Of a stretch of DNA of 64,000 nt, positions 1 through 8,680 are shown piece after piece. Location of the stretch: assembly GCF_050632395.1 (NCBI RefSeq), contig NZ_CP192600.1, positions 1,116,001 to 1,180,000 on the forward strand, in the 5' to 3' direction. The translations under genes were made by a program, and so were the position numbers. Numbering within the stretch: the first letter of the stretch is position 1; each line of letters opens with the position of its first letter. Below the pieces are notes generated by a model, which had not been told where the DNA came from, made no database searches, and saw nothing but the letters and a program-made list of their open reading frames with translations. The DNA comes from JAUYQR01 sp050632395 (GTDB lineage Bacteria; Pseudomonadota; Alphaproteobacteria; Rhodobacterales; Rhodobacteraceae).

Positions 1-514
1 CGGCGGCGGCTTCGCTGGCGCCGGCATCGTTGGAAAGGGCAATTTCCGCCTCGGGCGCGGGGGCGGCTGCAAGCGCCTGCGCTTCTGGTGCAGCTTCGGC
101 GAGGGAGGGGGCCGCGGCATCGGTGGGCGGCGCTTCCTTGTGGGCGAGGCTTTCGACCGGGGCCGCGGGCGAAGCTTTCGGTGCGGCGGTTGCGGTGGGG
201 TCCGGCTGCGGGGCCGGCGGGGCGATGCGAAGATCGGCCACGGGCAGCAGGACCGCGACGCCGATCACCAGAGCGGCGACCGAGGTGGTCGCGGCAAGGG
301 CGGGGCGGGAGGTGAGGTAGGTCAACATGCGACGCACTCCGTTCAGGGGGGCCGCCTTCGGATGGCGGTCGTCACTGGAACGGGCGGGATCGGTCGATCC
401 TTGGAGCCGGTCGAAATTTTCCATCGCAAGCGCCATCGCGCGGGCCTTGGCCGCAGGGTCGGCGGCGGGCAGCGCCCGCAGCACGGCCTTGAGGTCGTCG
501 AGTTCATCGGTCAT
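1..514 (-). CDS. N-terminal part of probable VWA-domain (YfbK-like) protein, truncated by window edge
   Basis: The reading frame opens at the ATG at 514, which overlaps the sigma-factor stop (ATGA), and runs open off the left edge; 171 residues are visible. The start is Met-Thr-Asp-Glu-Leu-Asp-Asp-Leu. There is a soluble stretch of about 60 residues, then a hydrophobic segment (about 75-100), then a long Ala/Pro-rich linker. This layout matches the N-terminus of YfbK-type von Willebrand factor A proteins that follow an ECF sigma gene in Rhodobacterales. The VWA domain itself would lie outside the window, so the family name rests on layout and neighbour. It could instead be an anti-sigma-like membrane protein; the translational coupling to the sigma gene fits either. 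Confidence 0.6.
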   Translation of the reverse strand, partial: MTDELDDLKAVLRALPAADPAAKARAMALAMENFDRLQGSTDPARSSDDRHPKAAPLNGVRRMLTYLTSRPALAATTSVAALVIGVAVLLPVADLRIAPPAPQPDPTATAAPKASPAAPVESLAHKEAPPTDAAAPSLAEAAPEAQALAAAPAPEAEIALSNDAGASEAAA

Positions 515-1077
515 TTCGCGTCCTCCCTTGCCAATGCCCTGAGGCGTTTCTTCACTTCGCTCATCCGCCAGGCGATGGTGCCTTCGGACAGGCCAAGCAC
601 CTGGCCCGCCTCGGACTGCGTCATCTCTTCGCCCAGAACGAGAGCCACGGTGTCGCGCAGTTCCGGTGTCAGGCGGGTCATCGCCTCGTTCAGCCAATCC
701 AAGGCTGCGGCCTCGGTTGCGATCTCGTCCTGGCGGGCAAGTTCCCAGTCGCCCCAACCGGCGGCGGCGCGGCTGCGGGTGGATTGGCGGCGGCGCAGGT
801 CGTGCGTGGCGTTGACAACCACGCGGTAAAGCCAGGTGGTAAAGCGCGCCTCGCCGCGCCAGTGGCGCAGCTTTGATGGCAGCGCGGCGCAAATGTCCTG
901 CGCCAGATCTTCGGCCTCGGCGCGGTTGCCGGTGAGGCGGAAGGCGAGGCCGAAGACACGGTCGTAATGCCGCCCGATCAGCACGGCAAAGGCCGTGCGG
1001 TCGCCTTGGGCGGCAGCGGAGGCAAGGGTTTCGTCGGGCGTGTCCATCAGCATCACGTTAGGTGAGACGCGTGCCAC
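511..1077 (-). CDS. ECF-family RNA polymerase sigma factor
   Basis: A 188-aa protein with the two-domain layout of extracytoplasmic-function sigma factors. Region 2 spans roughly residues 25-95, with AEDLAQDI and the FTTWLYRVVVNATHD segment. Region 4 spans roughly 125-185, with the helix-turn-helix MTQSEAGQVLGLSEGTIAWR. Such factors direct polymerase to a small stress regulon and usually their own promoter. The start is taken as the GTG at 1077 because AAGGA lies about 9 bases upstream; ATGs at codons 9 and 11 are alternatives with weaker leaders. The stop overlaps the ATG of the following membrane protein, which may control its activity. The family is clear; the inducing signal is not. Confidence 0.9.
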   Translation of the reverse strand: MARVSPNVMLMDTPDETLASAAAQGDRTAFAVLIGRHYDRVFGLAFRLTGNRAEAEDLAQDICAALPSKLRHWRGEARFTTWLYRVVVNATHDLRRRQSTRSRAAAGWGDWELARQDEIATEAAALDWLNEAMTRLTPELRDTVALVLGEEMTQSEAGQVLGLSEGTIAWRMSEVKKRLRALAREDAK

Positions 1078-1150
1078 GGGGCAATCCTTGGGGAAGAAGG
1101 GGAAAATTGATTTGGGTCGAATTTCCGGGCGCCGAAAGCGGCGTTAAATG

Positions 1151-1180
1151 CCTCCTCCCCGACCGAAGCGGGGGAGGAGG
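1151..1180 (-). terminator. Perfect 10-bp stem-loop, likely terminator
   Basis: CCTCCTCCCC and GGGGAGGAGG form a perfect 10-bp stem around a 10-base loop. It lies 25 bases beyond the stop of the minus-strand gene ending at 1206, with a short CATTTAA stretch following on that strand. It is placed to end transcription between that gene and the sigma factor gene. Confidence 0.6.
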
Positions 1181-1205
1181 GTCGTCAGCCTGATCTTTGC
1201 GCGGA

Positions 1206-1706
1206 TCAGAAGATCAGGCCATCGTAGACCGCGTACGCGGTGTTGGTGCTGCGCAGATTGGCCGAGACGCCTTCGTCGCGGGCATAGGCGCTGATTGCGT
1301 TGTAGGTGCCGGGGCCGAAGGCGCCATCAAGCCCGCCACGGTAATATCCCCACGACCGCAGGGCACGCTGGATCGCCTTGCGTTCGGCGCGGGAATAGCT
1401 GTTGAACGCTTGCGCGGCAGGTGTGCGGTAGATCGAGGTGGTCGCGGTATGCGTCGGCGTGGCGTAGGTCTGGCGCGGCTCGACAAAGTAGGTCGGGGCG
1501 GCGACTGCGGGCGCACGGCGATAGGCGCGGGCCTGACGGCTTTGCTTCAGCAGCTCGTCGACGATCACTGCGGTCGCGACGCCAGCGACGAAGCCTTGCT
1601 CCTTGTCACCCCAGGCATGGGCAGGGGCGGCGGGGACGGCGACGATCGAGAGCGCAGCGAGGGCGGCGATGATTGTGGATTTCGCGGTCATGACAGTGGG
1701 CAGCAT
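1206..1706 (-). CDS. Secreted peptidoglycan-binding-domain-like protein
   Basis: A 166-aa protein with a signal peptide (hydrophobic core about residues 10-28, cleavage near APAHA). The middle part is low complexity, rich in Thr, Ala and Tyr. The C-terminal part (about 100-166) resembles a PG_binding_1 repeat: it has AIQRALRSWGYYRGGLDGAFG followed by GTYNAISAYA, the usual spacing of this small three-helix fold. It is probably periplasmic and cell-wall associated. The start at 1706 has AAAGGA 7 bases upstream. No enzymatic domain is visible. It is monocistronic, ending at a strong stem-loop. Confidence 0.65.
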   Translation of the reverse strand: MLPTVMTAKSTIIAALAALSIVAVPAAPAHAWGDKEQGFVAGVATAVIVDELLKQSRQARAYRRAPAVAAPTYFVEPRQTYATPTHTATTSIYRTPAAQAFNSYSRAERKAIQRALRSWGYYRGGLDGAFGPGTYNAISAYARDEGVSANLRSTNTAYAVYDGLIF

Positions 1707-1814
1707 GTCGTTTCCTTTCGGTTGGCCCCCTTACCGTTCGTTCGGTCGGTGGGGCGATGGGAAACACATGGGCCTTGCTGCCACGCTAGGCAAAATCAGC
1801 GCGATGTTATGGGA

Positions 1815-1839
1815 TAACTCGTTTTTTTACCGCGAGTTA
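1815..1839 (-). terminator. Stem-loop just after aminotransferase gene
   Basis: TAACTCG and CGAGTTA form a perfect 7-bp stem with an 11-base T-rich loop, three bases past the stop of the minus-strand aminotransferase. No U-tract follows on the minus strand, so termination may be weak or the hairpin may only protect the 3' end. Confidence 0.4.
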
Positions 1840-1841
1840 GG

Positions 1842-3005
1842 TCAGGTTGGCCACGCGGAGAGAAGGCCCGAAAGCCGGGATAAACCTTCGTTGAGGCGGG
1901 CTTCGGGGCCGCCGCCCACGCCGAGGCGGATATGATGGGGCAGGCCATAGGCGCTGCCGGGCAGCAGAAAGGTCCGATAGGGTGCCGCAAGCAGGCTGCG
2001 GGCGAGGGTTTCGCTGTCGATTCCGTCAAGCCGGGCAAGGCCGATCAGACCGGCTTGCGGCTTTTGCCATGACAGGCGGGGTTCGCTGGCGACGAAGTCG
2101 TCAAGTTGAGCGAGGGTGGCTGTGGCCTCAGCCCGCGCGGTGGCAAGCGAGGCGGCCAGACGGGCGGGGCGCAGGGCGATTTCGGCGATGTGTTCGCCGA
2201 GCGTGTTCATGATCTCGGATGCGTTTTCGCGCAGGATCATCGCGTCGCGGACCACGCCCGCATCCTGGGCGATGATCCAGCCGGTGCGCAGACCTTGCAG
2301 GCCAAGCGCCTTTGACACCGAACCGGTGGTGATGCCGCGCGGGGAGAGACCGGCGATGGAGGGCGGGCGCGGGGCGGACCATTCGAGGCCGGCATAAACC
2401 TCGTCCACGATCAGCCAGAGGCCGTGGGCTTCGGCAATGCGGGCGATGGAGATAAGGTCTTCGGGCGGGATCAGGGTGCCGGTGGGGTTGTTCGGGTTGG
2501 TCAGGAAGATCATCCGTGTGCGGGGGGTCACGGCGGCGGCGATGGCGGCGGGGTGGAGGTTCCAGTGGTTGGCCTCGTCACGCGGCACTTCGCGCAGGAT
2601 GGCACCGATGGCGCGGGCCATGACGCCGACCTGCGGCCAACCGGGGCTGTCGGTGATGACCTCGTCACCGGCCTCAAGAAGTTGGCGAAAGAGAAGGTAG
2701 TTTGCCTCGGCCGCGCCGGCGGTGATGAGGACAGAGTCGGGGGCAAGCGTGAGGCTGGCCTGATCTAGGACGCGCTGGCGCAGGGCGGGAAGGCCAAGGA
2801 AGCTTTGGCCGTTCCAATCCAGCGACAGGTCAGGGTCTAGGTCGGCGAGGAAATCCTTCAGGCGAGGCGAGCGGGCGAGGGAAAAACCGATAAAGCACTC
2901 GGGCGGTTCGGCAGCCGTGGTTTCCAGCAAATAGTCGAAAAGCTTGTGGATGGTGACTTTCAACGGCCCCCCGCATGTCTGCGAAATCCGGCCTTCACCG
3001 AACAT
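1842..3005 (-). CDS. PLP-dependent aminotransferase, class I/II (fold type I)
   Basis: A 387-aa fold-type I aminotransferase. Visible family features are NPNNPTG (substrate/PLP-binding Asn), the DEVYAGLEW segment with the PLP-ring Asp-x-x-Tyr, and TTGSVSKALG with the Schiff-base lysine, followed by GLRTGWI. It would transfer an amino group between an amino acid and a 2-oxo acid; the substrate cannot be read from sequence. The ATG at 3005 overlaps the end of the SDR gene by 11 bases; a TTG 45 bases further in, after a G-run, is an alternative start. It is the last gene of the yghU-SDR-aminotransferase operon. Confidence 0.85.
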   Translation of the reverse strand: MFGEGRISQTCGGPLKVTIHKLFDYLLETTAAEPPECFIGFSLARSPRLKDFLADLDPDLSLDWNGQSFLGLPALRQRVLDQASLTLAPDSVLITAGAAEANYLLFRQLLEAGDEVITDSPGWPQVGVMARAIGAILREVPRDEANHWNLHPAAIAAAVTPRTRMIFLTNPNNPTGTLIPPEDLISIARIAEAHGLWLIVDEVYAGLEWSAPRPPSIAGLSPRGITTGSVSKALGLQGLRTGWIIAQDAGVVRDAMILRENASEIMNTLGEHIAEIALRPARLAASLATARAEATATLAQLDDFVASEPRLSWQKPQAGLIGLARLDGIDSETLARSLLAAPYRTFLLPGSAYGLPHHIRLGVGGGPEARLNEGLSRLSGLLSAWPT

Positions 3006-3723
3006 CGCGCCCCTGGTTGAGGATGATGATGTTGCCGGATGACACGTCGCCTGCGGGCGAGATCAGGAAGCCGACCCAGGCGGCGATTTCCGAAGGCTGC
3101 ATGGCGTGACCGTGCGGCATGGCGCTGATCGCGCGCGCGAGGACGTCTTCGGTCAGCACGCTGAACAGCGGCGTTTCGGTCATCGCGGGGGCGATGGAGT
3201 TCACTGCGATCTTGTCGCGCGCATAGCGGCGGGCGAGGTCTTTGGTCAGCGTGTCCATCGCGGCCTTTGAGGCGCGGTAATGCGGCGGGTCGAAGACCTC
3301 GAAGTTGTAGGCGCCGTTCGATGAGATGTTGACGATTTTGCGCACGCCGGGGCGGCCCAGCATCGCCTTGACCGCGCCCTGGCAGCAATGGAAGGCGGAG
3401 GAGAAGTTGATCGCCATCTGGCGGTCCAGTTCCTGCGCAGGAATGTCCGGGAAGTCGGACATGAAGCAGGTGCCGGCGTTGTTGACCAGCGCGTCAAGGC
3501 CGCCGTGCGTGGTGGTGACGCGGTCGAAAAGATCGGCGATGGCGTCGGGGTCGGTCAGGTCAACCGCTTCGGGGGTGAAGGCGTCGCGGTCGGCGGTCAT
3601 GGTCAGCAGCGCCGGGCCGTCGATGTCAACGCCGATGACGTGGAGGCCGTCGGCAAGCAGGCGGTCGGTGATGGCGCGGCCCATGCCGCCGGCGGCACCG
3701 GTGACAAGGGCGACGCGGGTCAT
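2995..3723 (-). CDS. SDR-family NAD(P)-dependent oxidoreductase
   Basis: A 242-aa classical short-chain dehydrogenase/reductase. It has the cofactor motif TGAAGGMG near the N-terminus, an NNAG motif, the catalytic Ser in NISSNG and YRASK carrying the Tyr-x-x-x-Lys pair. The acidic DIDGP stretch after the second strand suggests NAD rather than NADP preference (inference). The start is the ATG at 3723, four-base overlapping the stop of yghU; the open frame extends further upstream but that part is yghU read out of frame. The substrate is unknown. Operon position suggests a role with the glutathione transferase and the aminotransferase. Confidence 0.88.
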   Translation of the reverse strand: MTRVALVTGAAGGMGRAITDRLLADGLHVIGVDIDGPALLTMTADRDAFTPEAVDLTDPDAIADLFDRVTTTHGGLDALVNNAGTCFMSDFPDIPAQELDRQMAINFSSAFHCCQGAVKAMLGRPGVRKIVNISSNGAYNFEVFDPPHYRASKAAMDTLTKDLARRYARDKIAVNSIAPAMTETPLFSVLTEDVLARAISAMPHGHAMQPSEIAAWVGFLISPAGDVSSGNIIILNQGRDVR

Positions 3724-4568
3724 TTGCCCAAGCCGTCGAAATCGGCGGCGGAATGACGTTCGCGCACCTGTTCGTTCGCATCGCCCCAACTGCGGTTGAC
3801 GGCGCGGCCACGGATCACGGCGGGGCGGGCGTCGATCTTTTGCGCCCATGCGAGGAGGTTCTTGTAGCTGGTCACGTCAAGGAATTCGGCGGCGTTGTAG
3901 GCGCGCCCGAGGACGAGGTTGCCGTACCAGGCCCAGATTGCGATGTCTGCGATGGAATAGCTTTCGCCTGCGATGAATGGCTTGGTGGCAAGCTCGCGGT
4001 CCAGAACGTCAAGCTGGCGCTTGGTTTCCATCGCGAACCGGTTGATCGGGTATTCCATCTTCGATGGCGCGTAGGAGTAGAAATGCCCGAAGCCGCCGCC
4101 AAGGTAGGGCGCTGAGCCCATTTGCCAAAAGAGCCACGAAAGGCATTCGGTGCGACCGGCATGGTCTTGCGGGATCAGCGTGCCGAACTTCTCGGCGAGG
4201 TAGAGAAGGATCGCGCCGGATTCGAAGATGCGCTGCGGGGGCGAGACGGAGTGGTCCATCATCGCGGGGATCTTGGAGTTCGGGTTTACGGCCACGAAGC
4301 CCGAGCCGAACTGGTCGCCCTTGCTGATGTCGATCAGCCAGGCGTCGTATTCGGCTCCGCTGTGACCGAGGGCCAGAAGCTCCTCCAGCATCACCGTCAC
4401 TTTTACGCCGTTCGGGGTGGCGAGGGAGTAAAGCTGCAGCGGATGCTGGCCCACGGGCAGCACCTTGTCATGCGTGGGGCCAGCAATGGGGCGGTTAATG
4501 TTAGCGAACTGGCCGCCGTTTTCCTTGTCCCATGTCCAGACCTTTGGCGGGACGTAGTCGGTGGTCAT
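3720..4568 (-). CDS. yghU: YghU-type glutathione S-transferase / disulfide-bond oxidoreductase
   Basis: A 282-aa protein closely resembling Escherichia coli YghU along its length. The N-terminal KVWTWDKENGGQFANINRP extension, LPVGQHPLQLYSLATPNG, the GST thioredoxin-like domain with NPNSKIPAM, and the helical domain with WLFWQMGSAPYLGGGFGHF are all present. YghU binds two glutathiones and has disulfide reductase and organic hydroperoxide activity; it is cytosolic. The length matches the family (about 288). It is the first gene of a minus-strand operon with the SDR and the aminotransferase (ATGA overlap with the SDR). Confidence 0.93.
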   Translation of the reverse strand: MTTDYVPPKVWTWDKENGGQFANINRPIAGPTHDKVLPVGQHPLQLYSLATPNGVKVTVMLEELLALGHSGAEYDAWLIDISKGDQFGSGFVAVNPNSKIPAMMDHSVSPPQRIFESGAILLYLAEKFGTLIPQDHAGRTECLSWLFWQMGSAPYLGGGFGHFYSYAPSKMEYPINRFAMETKRQLDVLDRELATKPFIAGESYSIADIAIWAWYGNLVLGRAYNAAEFLDVTSYKNLLAWAQKIDARPAVIRGRAVNRSWGDANEQVRERHSAADFDGLGK

Positions 4569-4633
4569 GGCGTTTGCCCTCTCGTGGAAAGGGGCGGCCT
4601 TGCCGCCCCATTCAGGATATAGCCCGGTTTCGG

Positions 4634-6112
4634 TCAGATCGAGAGGCAGATGTACTTCATCTCCATGTAGTCTTCGATCCCGTGGCGCGAACCTTCGCGG
4701 CCAAGGCCGGATTGCTTGACGCCGCCGAACGGGGCCATTTCGTTGGAGATGAGGCCCGTGTTGACGCCGACCATGCCGTATTCCAGCGCCTCTTGTACGC
4801 GGGTGATGCGGCCGATGTCGCGGGCGTAGAAGTAGGAGGCGAGGCCGAAGATGGTGTCGTTGGCGCGGGCGATGACTTCCTCTTCGGTGTCGAATTTGAA
4901 GAGGGGGGCGAGAGGACCGAAGGTTTCTTCCTGCGCGACCTTCATCTTGGGCGTGACGCCGGTGACGACGGTCGGTTCAAAGAAGGTGCCGCCAAGCGCG
5001 TGACGCTTGCCGCCGGTGACCACGGTGCCGCCGCCTGCAAGGACGTCAGCGATGTGTTCTTCGACCTTTTCCACGGCGCTTTCGTTGATCAGCGGGCCGG
5101 TGGTGGTGCCGGCGGTCAGGCCGTCGCCGATATTGAGCTTCGCCACCGCTTTCGACAGCTTTTCGGCGAAGGCGTCATAGACCCCGGCCTGCACGTAGAT
5201 GCGGTTGGCGCAGACGCAGGTCTGGCCGTTGTTGCGGAACTTTGAGATCATCGCGCCTTCGACGGCGGCGTCGAGGTCGGCGTCATCGAACACGATGAAG
5301 GGGGCGTTGCCGCCCAGTTCCATCGAGCATTTCAGCACCTGATCGGCGGCCTGTTTCAGCAGGATGCGGCCTACCTCGGTGGAGCCGGTGAAGGTCAGCT
5401 TGCGGACCAACGGGTTCTCGCAGAACTCCTTGCCGATGTCGGAGGAGCGTTTCGAGGTGATGACCGAGAAGAGGCCCGCCGGGATGCCGGCACGTTCGGC
5501 AAGCACGGCCAGCGCCAGCGCCGAAAGCGGGGTTTCGGCGGCGGGGCGAGCGACGAAGCCGCAACCGGCGGCCAGCGCGGGGGCGACCTTGCGGGCGATC
5601 ATCGCGTTGGGGAAGTTCCACGGCGTGATCGAAGCGGCAACGCCGATCGGCTGCTTGATGACCTGGATGCGCTTGTCGCGCATGTGGCCGGGGATGATAT
5701 CGCCGTAGGTGCGCTTGGCCTCTTCGCCGTAAAACTCGATGTAGGACGAGCCATAGGCGATTTCGCCCTTCGCCTCGGCCAGAGGTTTGCCCATTTCGGC
5801 GGTCAGGATGGCGGCGAGGTCGTCTTGTGCGGCCATGCAAAGGTCGAACCACTTGCGCATGATCTGCGCGCGTTCCTTGGCGGTGCGGGCCGCCCATTCG
5901 CGGTGCGCGGTGTGGGCGGCCTTGATGGCGCGGGCGGCTTCGGCGCGGCCAAGGTTCGGGACGTGGCAGATCACATCGCCACGGGCCGGGTTGGTGACGG
6001 GAAAGGTACTGCCGTCGGCAGCGTCGATCCATTCGCCGGCGACGTAGGACTTGGTCACCAGAAGCGACGGGTCTTTCAAAAGCGAGGCGAGGTCGGTGAC
6101 GGAATCTAGCAT
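4634..6112 (-). CDS. gabD: NAD(P)-dependent succinate-semialdehyde dehydrogenase
   Basis: A 492-aa aldehyde dehydrogenase of the GabD type. Visible are the FTGSTEVG nucleotide loop, catalytic Glu in ELGGNAPF, catalytic Cys in GQTCVCANRIYV and the C-terminal FGGVKQSGLGREGS. PWNFPNAMIARK and the KSYVAGEWIDA start also fit succinate/glutarate semialdehyde dehydrogenases. It would oxidise succinate semialdehyde to succinate, closing GABA and putrescine breakdown. The ATG at 6112 is preferred over in-frame ATGs at 6124 and 6136 because GGAGG lies 5 bases upstream of it. A palindromic TTTGATCAAA element sits about 80 bases upstream and recurs before the aminotransferase gene near 56.1 kb. Confidence 0.88.
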   Translation of the reverse strand: MLDSVTDLASLLKDPSLLVTKSYVAGEWIDAADGSTFPVTNPARGDVICHVPNLGRAEAARAIKAAHTAHREWAARTAKERAQIMRKWFDLCMAAQDDLAAILTAEMGKPLAEAKGEIAYGSSYIEFYGEEAKRTYGDIIPGHMRDKRIQVIKQPIGVAASITPWNFPNAMIARKVAPALAAGCGFVARPAAETPLSALALAVLAERAGIPAGLFSVITSKRSSDIGKEFCENPLVRKLTFTGSTEVGRILLKQAADQVLKCSMELGGNAPFIVFDDADLDAAVEGAMISKFRNNGQTCVCANRIYVQAGVYDAFAEKLSKAVAKLNIGDGLTAGTTTGPLINESAVEKVEEHIADVLAGGGTVVTGGKRHALGGTFFEPTVVTGVTPKMKVAQEETFGPLAPLFKFDTEEEVIARANDTIFGLASYFYARDIGRITRVQEALEYGMVGVNTGLISNEMAPFGGVKQSGLGREGSRHGIEDYMEMKYICLSI

Positions 6113-6190
6113 GGGGGCCTCCATATGCGTTGCCAAAGGGGTGCCACTTCGGCACCGGCTTGTCCAGTTCGCACGGTCAGGTCAGGCCAG

Positions 6191-6203
6191 AATTTGATCA
6201 AAA
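6191..6203. promoter_or_regulatory. AATTTGATCAAAA palindromic element upstream of gabD
   Basis: Contains the perfect 10-bp palindrome TTTGATCAAA, about 80 bases upstream of the gabD start. The same 13 bases occur once more, at 56119-56131. Palindromes of this sort are typical operators of GntR/FadR-type regulators (family knowledge); which regulator binds here is unknown and none of that family is in the window. Confidence 0.5.
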
Positions 6204-6237
6204 GAACGGCGGTCTGGACAGGTTTTCCGCCGACGGG

Positions 6238-6567
6238 TCAGCCGTTCGCCTGCATCCGTTCGATGTAGGCGCGCATTTCCTCGGCTTCGTGGCGGGCATC
6301 GCGCAGGCCCTCCATCGCGGCGCGCAGTTCGGCTTCGGTCTGGTTGATGTGGGTCATCAACTCGCCCTCGCGCTGTTCGAGGTAGACCAACGCCTGATCT
6401 CGCAGTTCCTCGGCTTCGTGCAGAGACTGGGCGAGCTTGTCCATTTCCGCCATGTCGCCGCCCGCGACGCGGGTGAAGCGGTGCAAAAGCCAGTGGGCGA
6501 ACCAGCCCATCGCGAAGGAAACCAGAAGGATGATGGCGGTCGCGATGACGAATTCGGTGCGATTCAT
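6238..6567 (-). CDS. Small membrane-anchored coiled-coil protein
   Basis: A 109-aa protein of unknown function. Residues about 7-30 form one transmembrane helix (ATAIILLVSFAMGWFAHWLL). The rest is a charged helix, about 38-108, with heptad-like spacing (AEMDKLAQSLHEAEELRDQA and onward), so a coiled coil is likely. Its ATG overlaps the end of the upstream OmpA-family gene by 4 bases (stop at 6564, start 6567), so the two are translationally coupled. A membrane-tethered partner or spacer for the OmpA protein is a reasonable inference. Confidence 0.75.
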   Translation of the reverse strand: MNRTEFVIATAIILLVSFAMGWFAHWLLHRFTRVAGGDMAEMDKLAQSLHEAEELRDQALVYLEQREGELMTHINQTEAELRAAMEGLRDARHEAEEMRAYIERMQANG

Positions 6568-8603
6568 GGGTCTTCCTGGGCCGCGGCATCAGCCGGGCGC
6601 GGCAGCGGTCGGATGGTCTTTTCGGTAGGTGCCACGGACGGACTGGTATCGCCAGAGAAATCGGGACCGCCCTCCGGACCGGGCTGCGCAGGCGCGGCAT
6701 CGTCAGCGTCAGCGTCCACGTCCGCGTCTGCAGAGGCGGCGGGGGTGTCGGTAGAGGCGACGGTGGAGTTCGAGCCTTTCAGCACGAATTCGATCCGGCG
6801 ATTGGCCTCGCGCCCGGCTTCGGTGCCGTTGTCGGCGATCGGGTTCGCCTCGCCGTAGCCGACCGCGGTGATGCCTGACACGTCGATGCGGCGGCCTTGA
6901 AGGGCGACCAGAACCGCTTCGGCCCGGGCTTGGCTGAGGGCCTGGTTGCCGCCTTCGGAGCCTTGCGCATCGGTGTAGCCGCCGATTTCCATCGTCATCG
7001 GCGGACAGTTTACGAGAATTTCGGCCAGCGCATCCAGCACCGGGCGCGCTGTCGAAGCGATCTCGGCGGAGGCGGGGGTGAACGTGATCTTGGTGCGCGC
7101 GATTACGGCGTTGACGTCGGCGGCGCATTCTTCGGGCGTCGGGATCGAGGCGACGGGATCGAGCGCCTCGTCATAGCGGACGTTGACGCGGAAGGTCTGG
7201 CCCTGACCAAGCTTGCCGGACAGGATCTGGGTGATGCGCGAGCGCGCGCTTTGCGACCCGGTGACGCCGGCAACTTCCACCAGATCGGAGCGGACAAGAA
7301 GGCTGCCGTTTTCGACCTGAGCCAGCGCTTCCAGCCCCGCCAGTACGCGGACGGCCCAGCCGTCAGGCAGCGTTTCGTCAAGGCGGGTCGCAGTGTAGAC
7401 GGCTTCGGCACCGAAGGCGGCGCGGGCGAAGGCATCGACGGCCTTGCGCTGCATCTCGTCGGTCAGGCGGCCGCGAAGTTCGACCTTGCCCGCGTCCGAA
7501 AGGTTGGCGGTGAATTCGGCCGGGCCCTGGCTGGCGGATTCGGTCTTTTCCAGCGTAGAGGTCAGCGAGAACACGTCCGGCAGGCCTGTTTCCAGTTCGC
7601 CAACGACGCGGTCGAAGGTTGCCTGACTGACGCTGGTGCCGGCAAGAAGGGTCACATCGGCGTCGGAAAAGGTGATCGAGCCATCGCCAATAGTGGCCAC
7701 GGCGGCGATGGCCTGGGTCACGGCATCGGCCCAGCGCGGGGTCGGCACGCCAAGGCCGATGGTGCACAAGGGCGTGCCGGTGACACCAGCGGCGGTGGCG
7801 GCGGCAAGGATTGCCTTGCGGGCGCGTTCGGTATCGGCGGAGCAGCTGTCGAAGCGCGCGCCCTGGGCGTCGATGATGAAGCGCAGGGTGAAGGGCGTGA
7901 TGACGGGACGCGGAGCGGTGATGTTCACGACCAGCGCCACGCCATTTGGTGCGATGGCGCGCAGGTCGGCTTCGAGGCGGCGCTTTTCAGGCTCGCTGTC
8001 GGAAATGGCGGTGATTTCGACGCGGTCGGCGGCAACCGAAATCTTGGAGCGTTTGAGCCGCTTCAGCGCCTCGATGCCGAAGGTCAGCGCACTGTTCCAT
8101 GCCTTTGGCGCTGGGTAGGCGGCGGTTTCCAGCATGTTGACGATTTCGCTGCCCGGCGTCAGCGCGGCCGCCTGATCGGCAAGCTGCACTTCGCCGATGC
8201 CACCTTGGCCTGCGTCTTCGGGCATCAGGCCGATCAGCTGGATACCATCGTCGTTGCGCAGCATTTCCACCGAAAAGCGGGGGGCGGCGATTGCCGAGGC
8301 GGGCGTCACCTCCAGTGCATCGCGGATGCGCGAGGCGTCGACAATGGAACCCACGATGTTCACGGCGCGGAAACGGGCGGCCTCGTTCGGGGCGGTTCCG
8401 GTCAGGATGACCTGCAAGCCATCGGTATCGACGTTGATCCAGTCGAGGCCTTCTTCGGCCAGACGCGTGCTGATTACATTGTCGGACCGCCGCTCGATCA
8501 CGAGGGCGGCTGCGGCGGCCACACCGACCATGACCACTGCCGCCAACACGAAGGCGAGTAGGGCAAGGACAGTGGGGGAAAGGGCTTTCAGGCGACGTTG
8601 CAA
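6564..8603 (-). CDS. OmpA-family envelope protein with N-terminal membrane anchor
   Basis: A 679-aa protein. Residues about 12-36 form a transmembrane/signal-anchor segment (VLALLAFVLAAVVMVGVAAA). A long periplasmic region of BON-like repeats follows (the GLDWINVDTDGLQVILTG stretch is one). The C-terminal OmpA peptidoglycan-binding domain lies at about 495-615, with ITFTPASAEI, IGGYTDAQGSEGGN, LSQARAEAV, YGEANPIADN and the NRRIEFVL end. An acidic tail follows. OmpA-like domains bind diaminopimelate in the cell wall, so the protein should link inner membrane and peptidoglycan. It is first in a two-gene operon with the coiled-coil membrane protein. Confidence 0.85.
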   Translation of the reverse strand: MQRRLKALSPTVLALLAFVLAAVVMVGVAAAAALVIERRSDNVISTRLAEEGLDWINVDTDGLQVILTGTAPNEAARFRAVNIVGSIVDASRIRDALEVTPASAIAAPRFSVEMLRNDDGIQLIGLMPEDAGQGGIGEVQLADQAAALTPGSEIVNMLETAAYPAPKAWNSALTFGIEALKRLKRSKISVAADRVEITAISDSEPEKRRLEADLRAIAPNGVALVVNITAPRPVITPFTLRFIIDAQGARFDSCSADTERARKAILAAATAAGVTGTPLCTIGLGVPTPRWADAVTQAIAAVATIGDGSITFSDADVTLLAGTSVSQATFDRVVGELETGLPDVFSLTSTLEKTESASQGPAEFTANLSDAGKVELRGRLTDEMQRKAVDAFARAAFGAEAVYTATRLDETLPDGWAVRVLAGLEALAQVENGSLLVRSDLVEVAGVTGSQSARSRITQILSGKLGQGQTFRVNVRYDEALDPVASIPTPEECAADVNAVIARTKITFTPASAEIASTARPVLDALAEILVNCPPMTMEIGGYTDAQGSEGGNQALSQARAEAVLVALQGRRIDVSGITAVGYGEANPIADNGTEAGREANRRIEFVLKGSNSTVASTDTPAASADADVDADADDAAPAQPGPEGGPDFSGDTSPSVAPTEKTIRPLPRPADAAAQEDP

Positions 8604-8680
8604 CGCGGGGACTTTTCTGCCGAGACTCGGGGCGCTTGGTTACCCCGTTGCTTCCTAGGGGTTTGACGCGGCGGGTTCAA

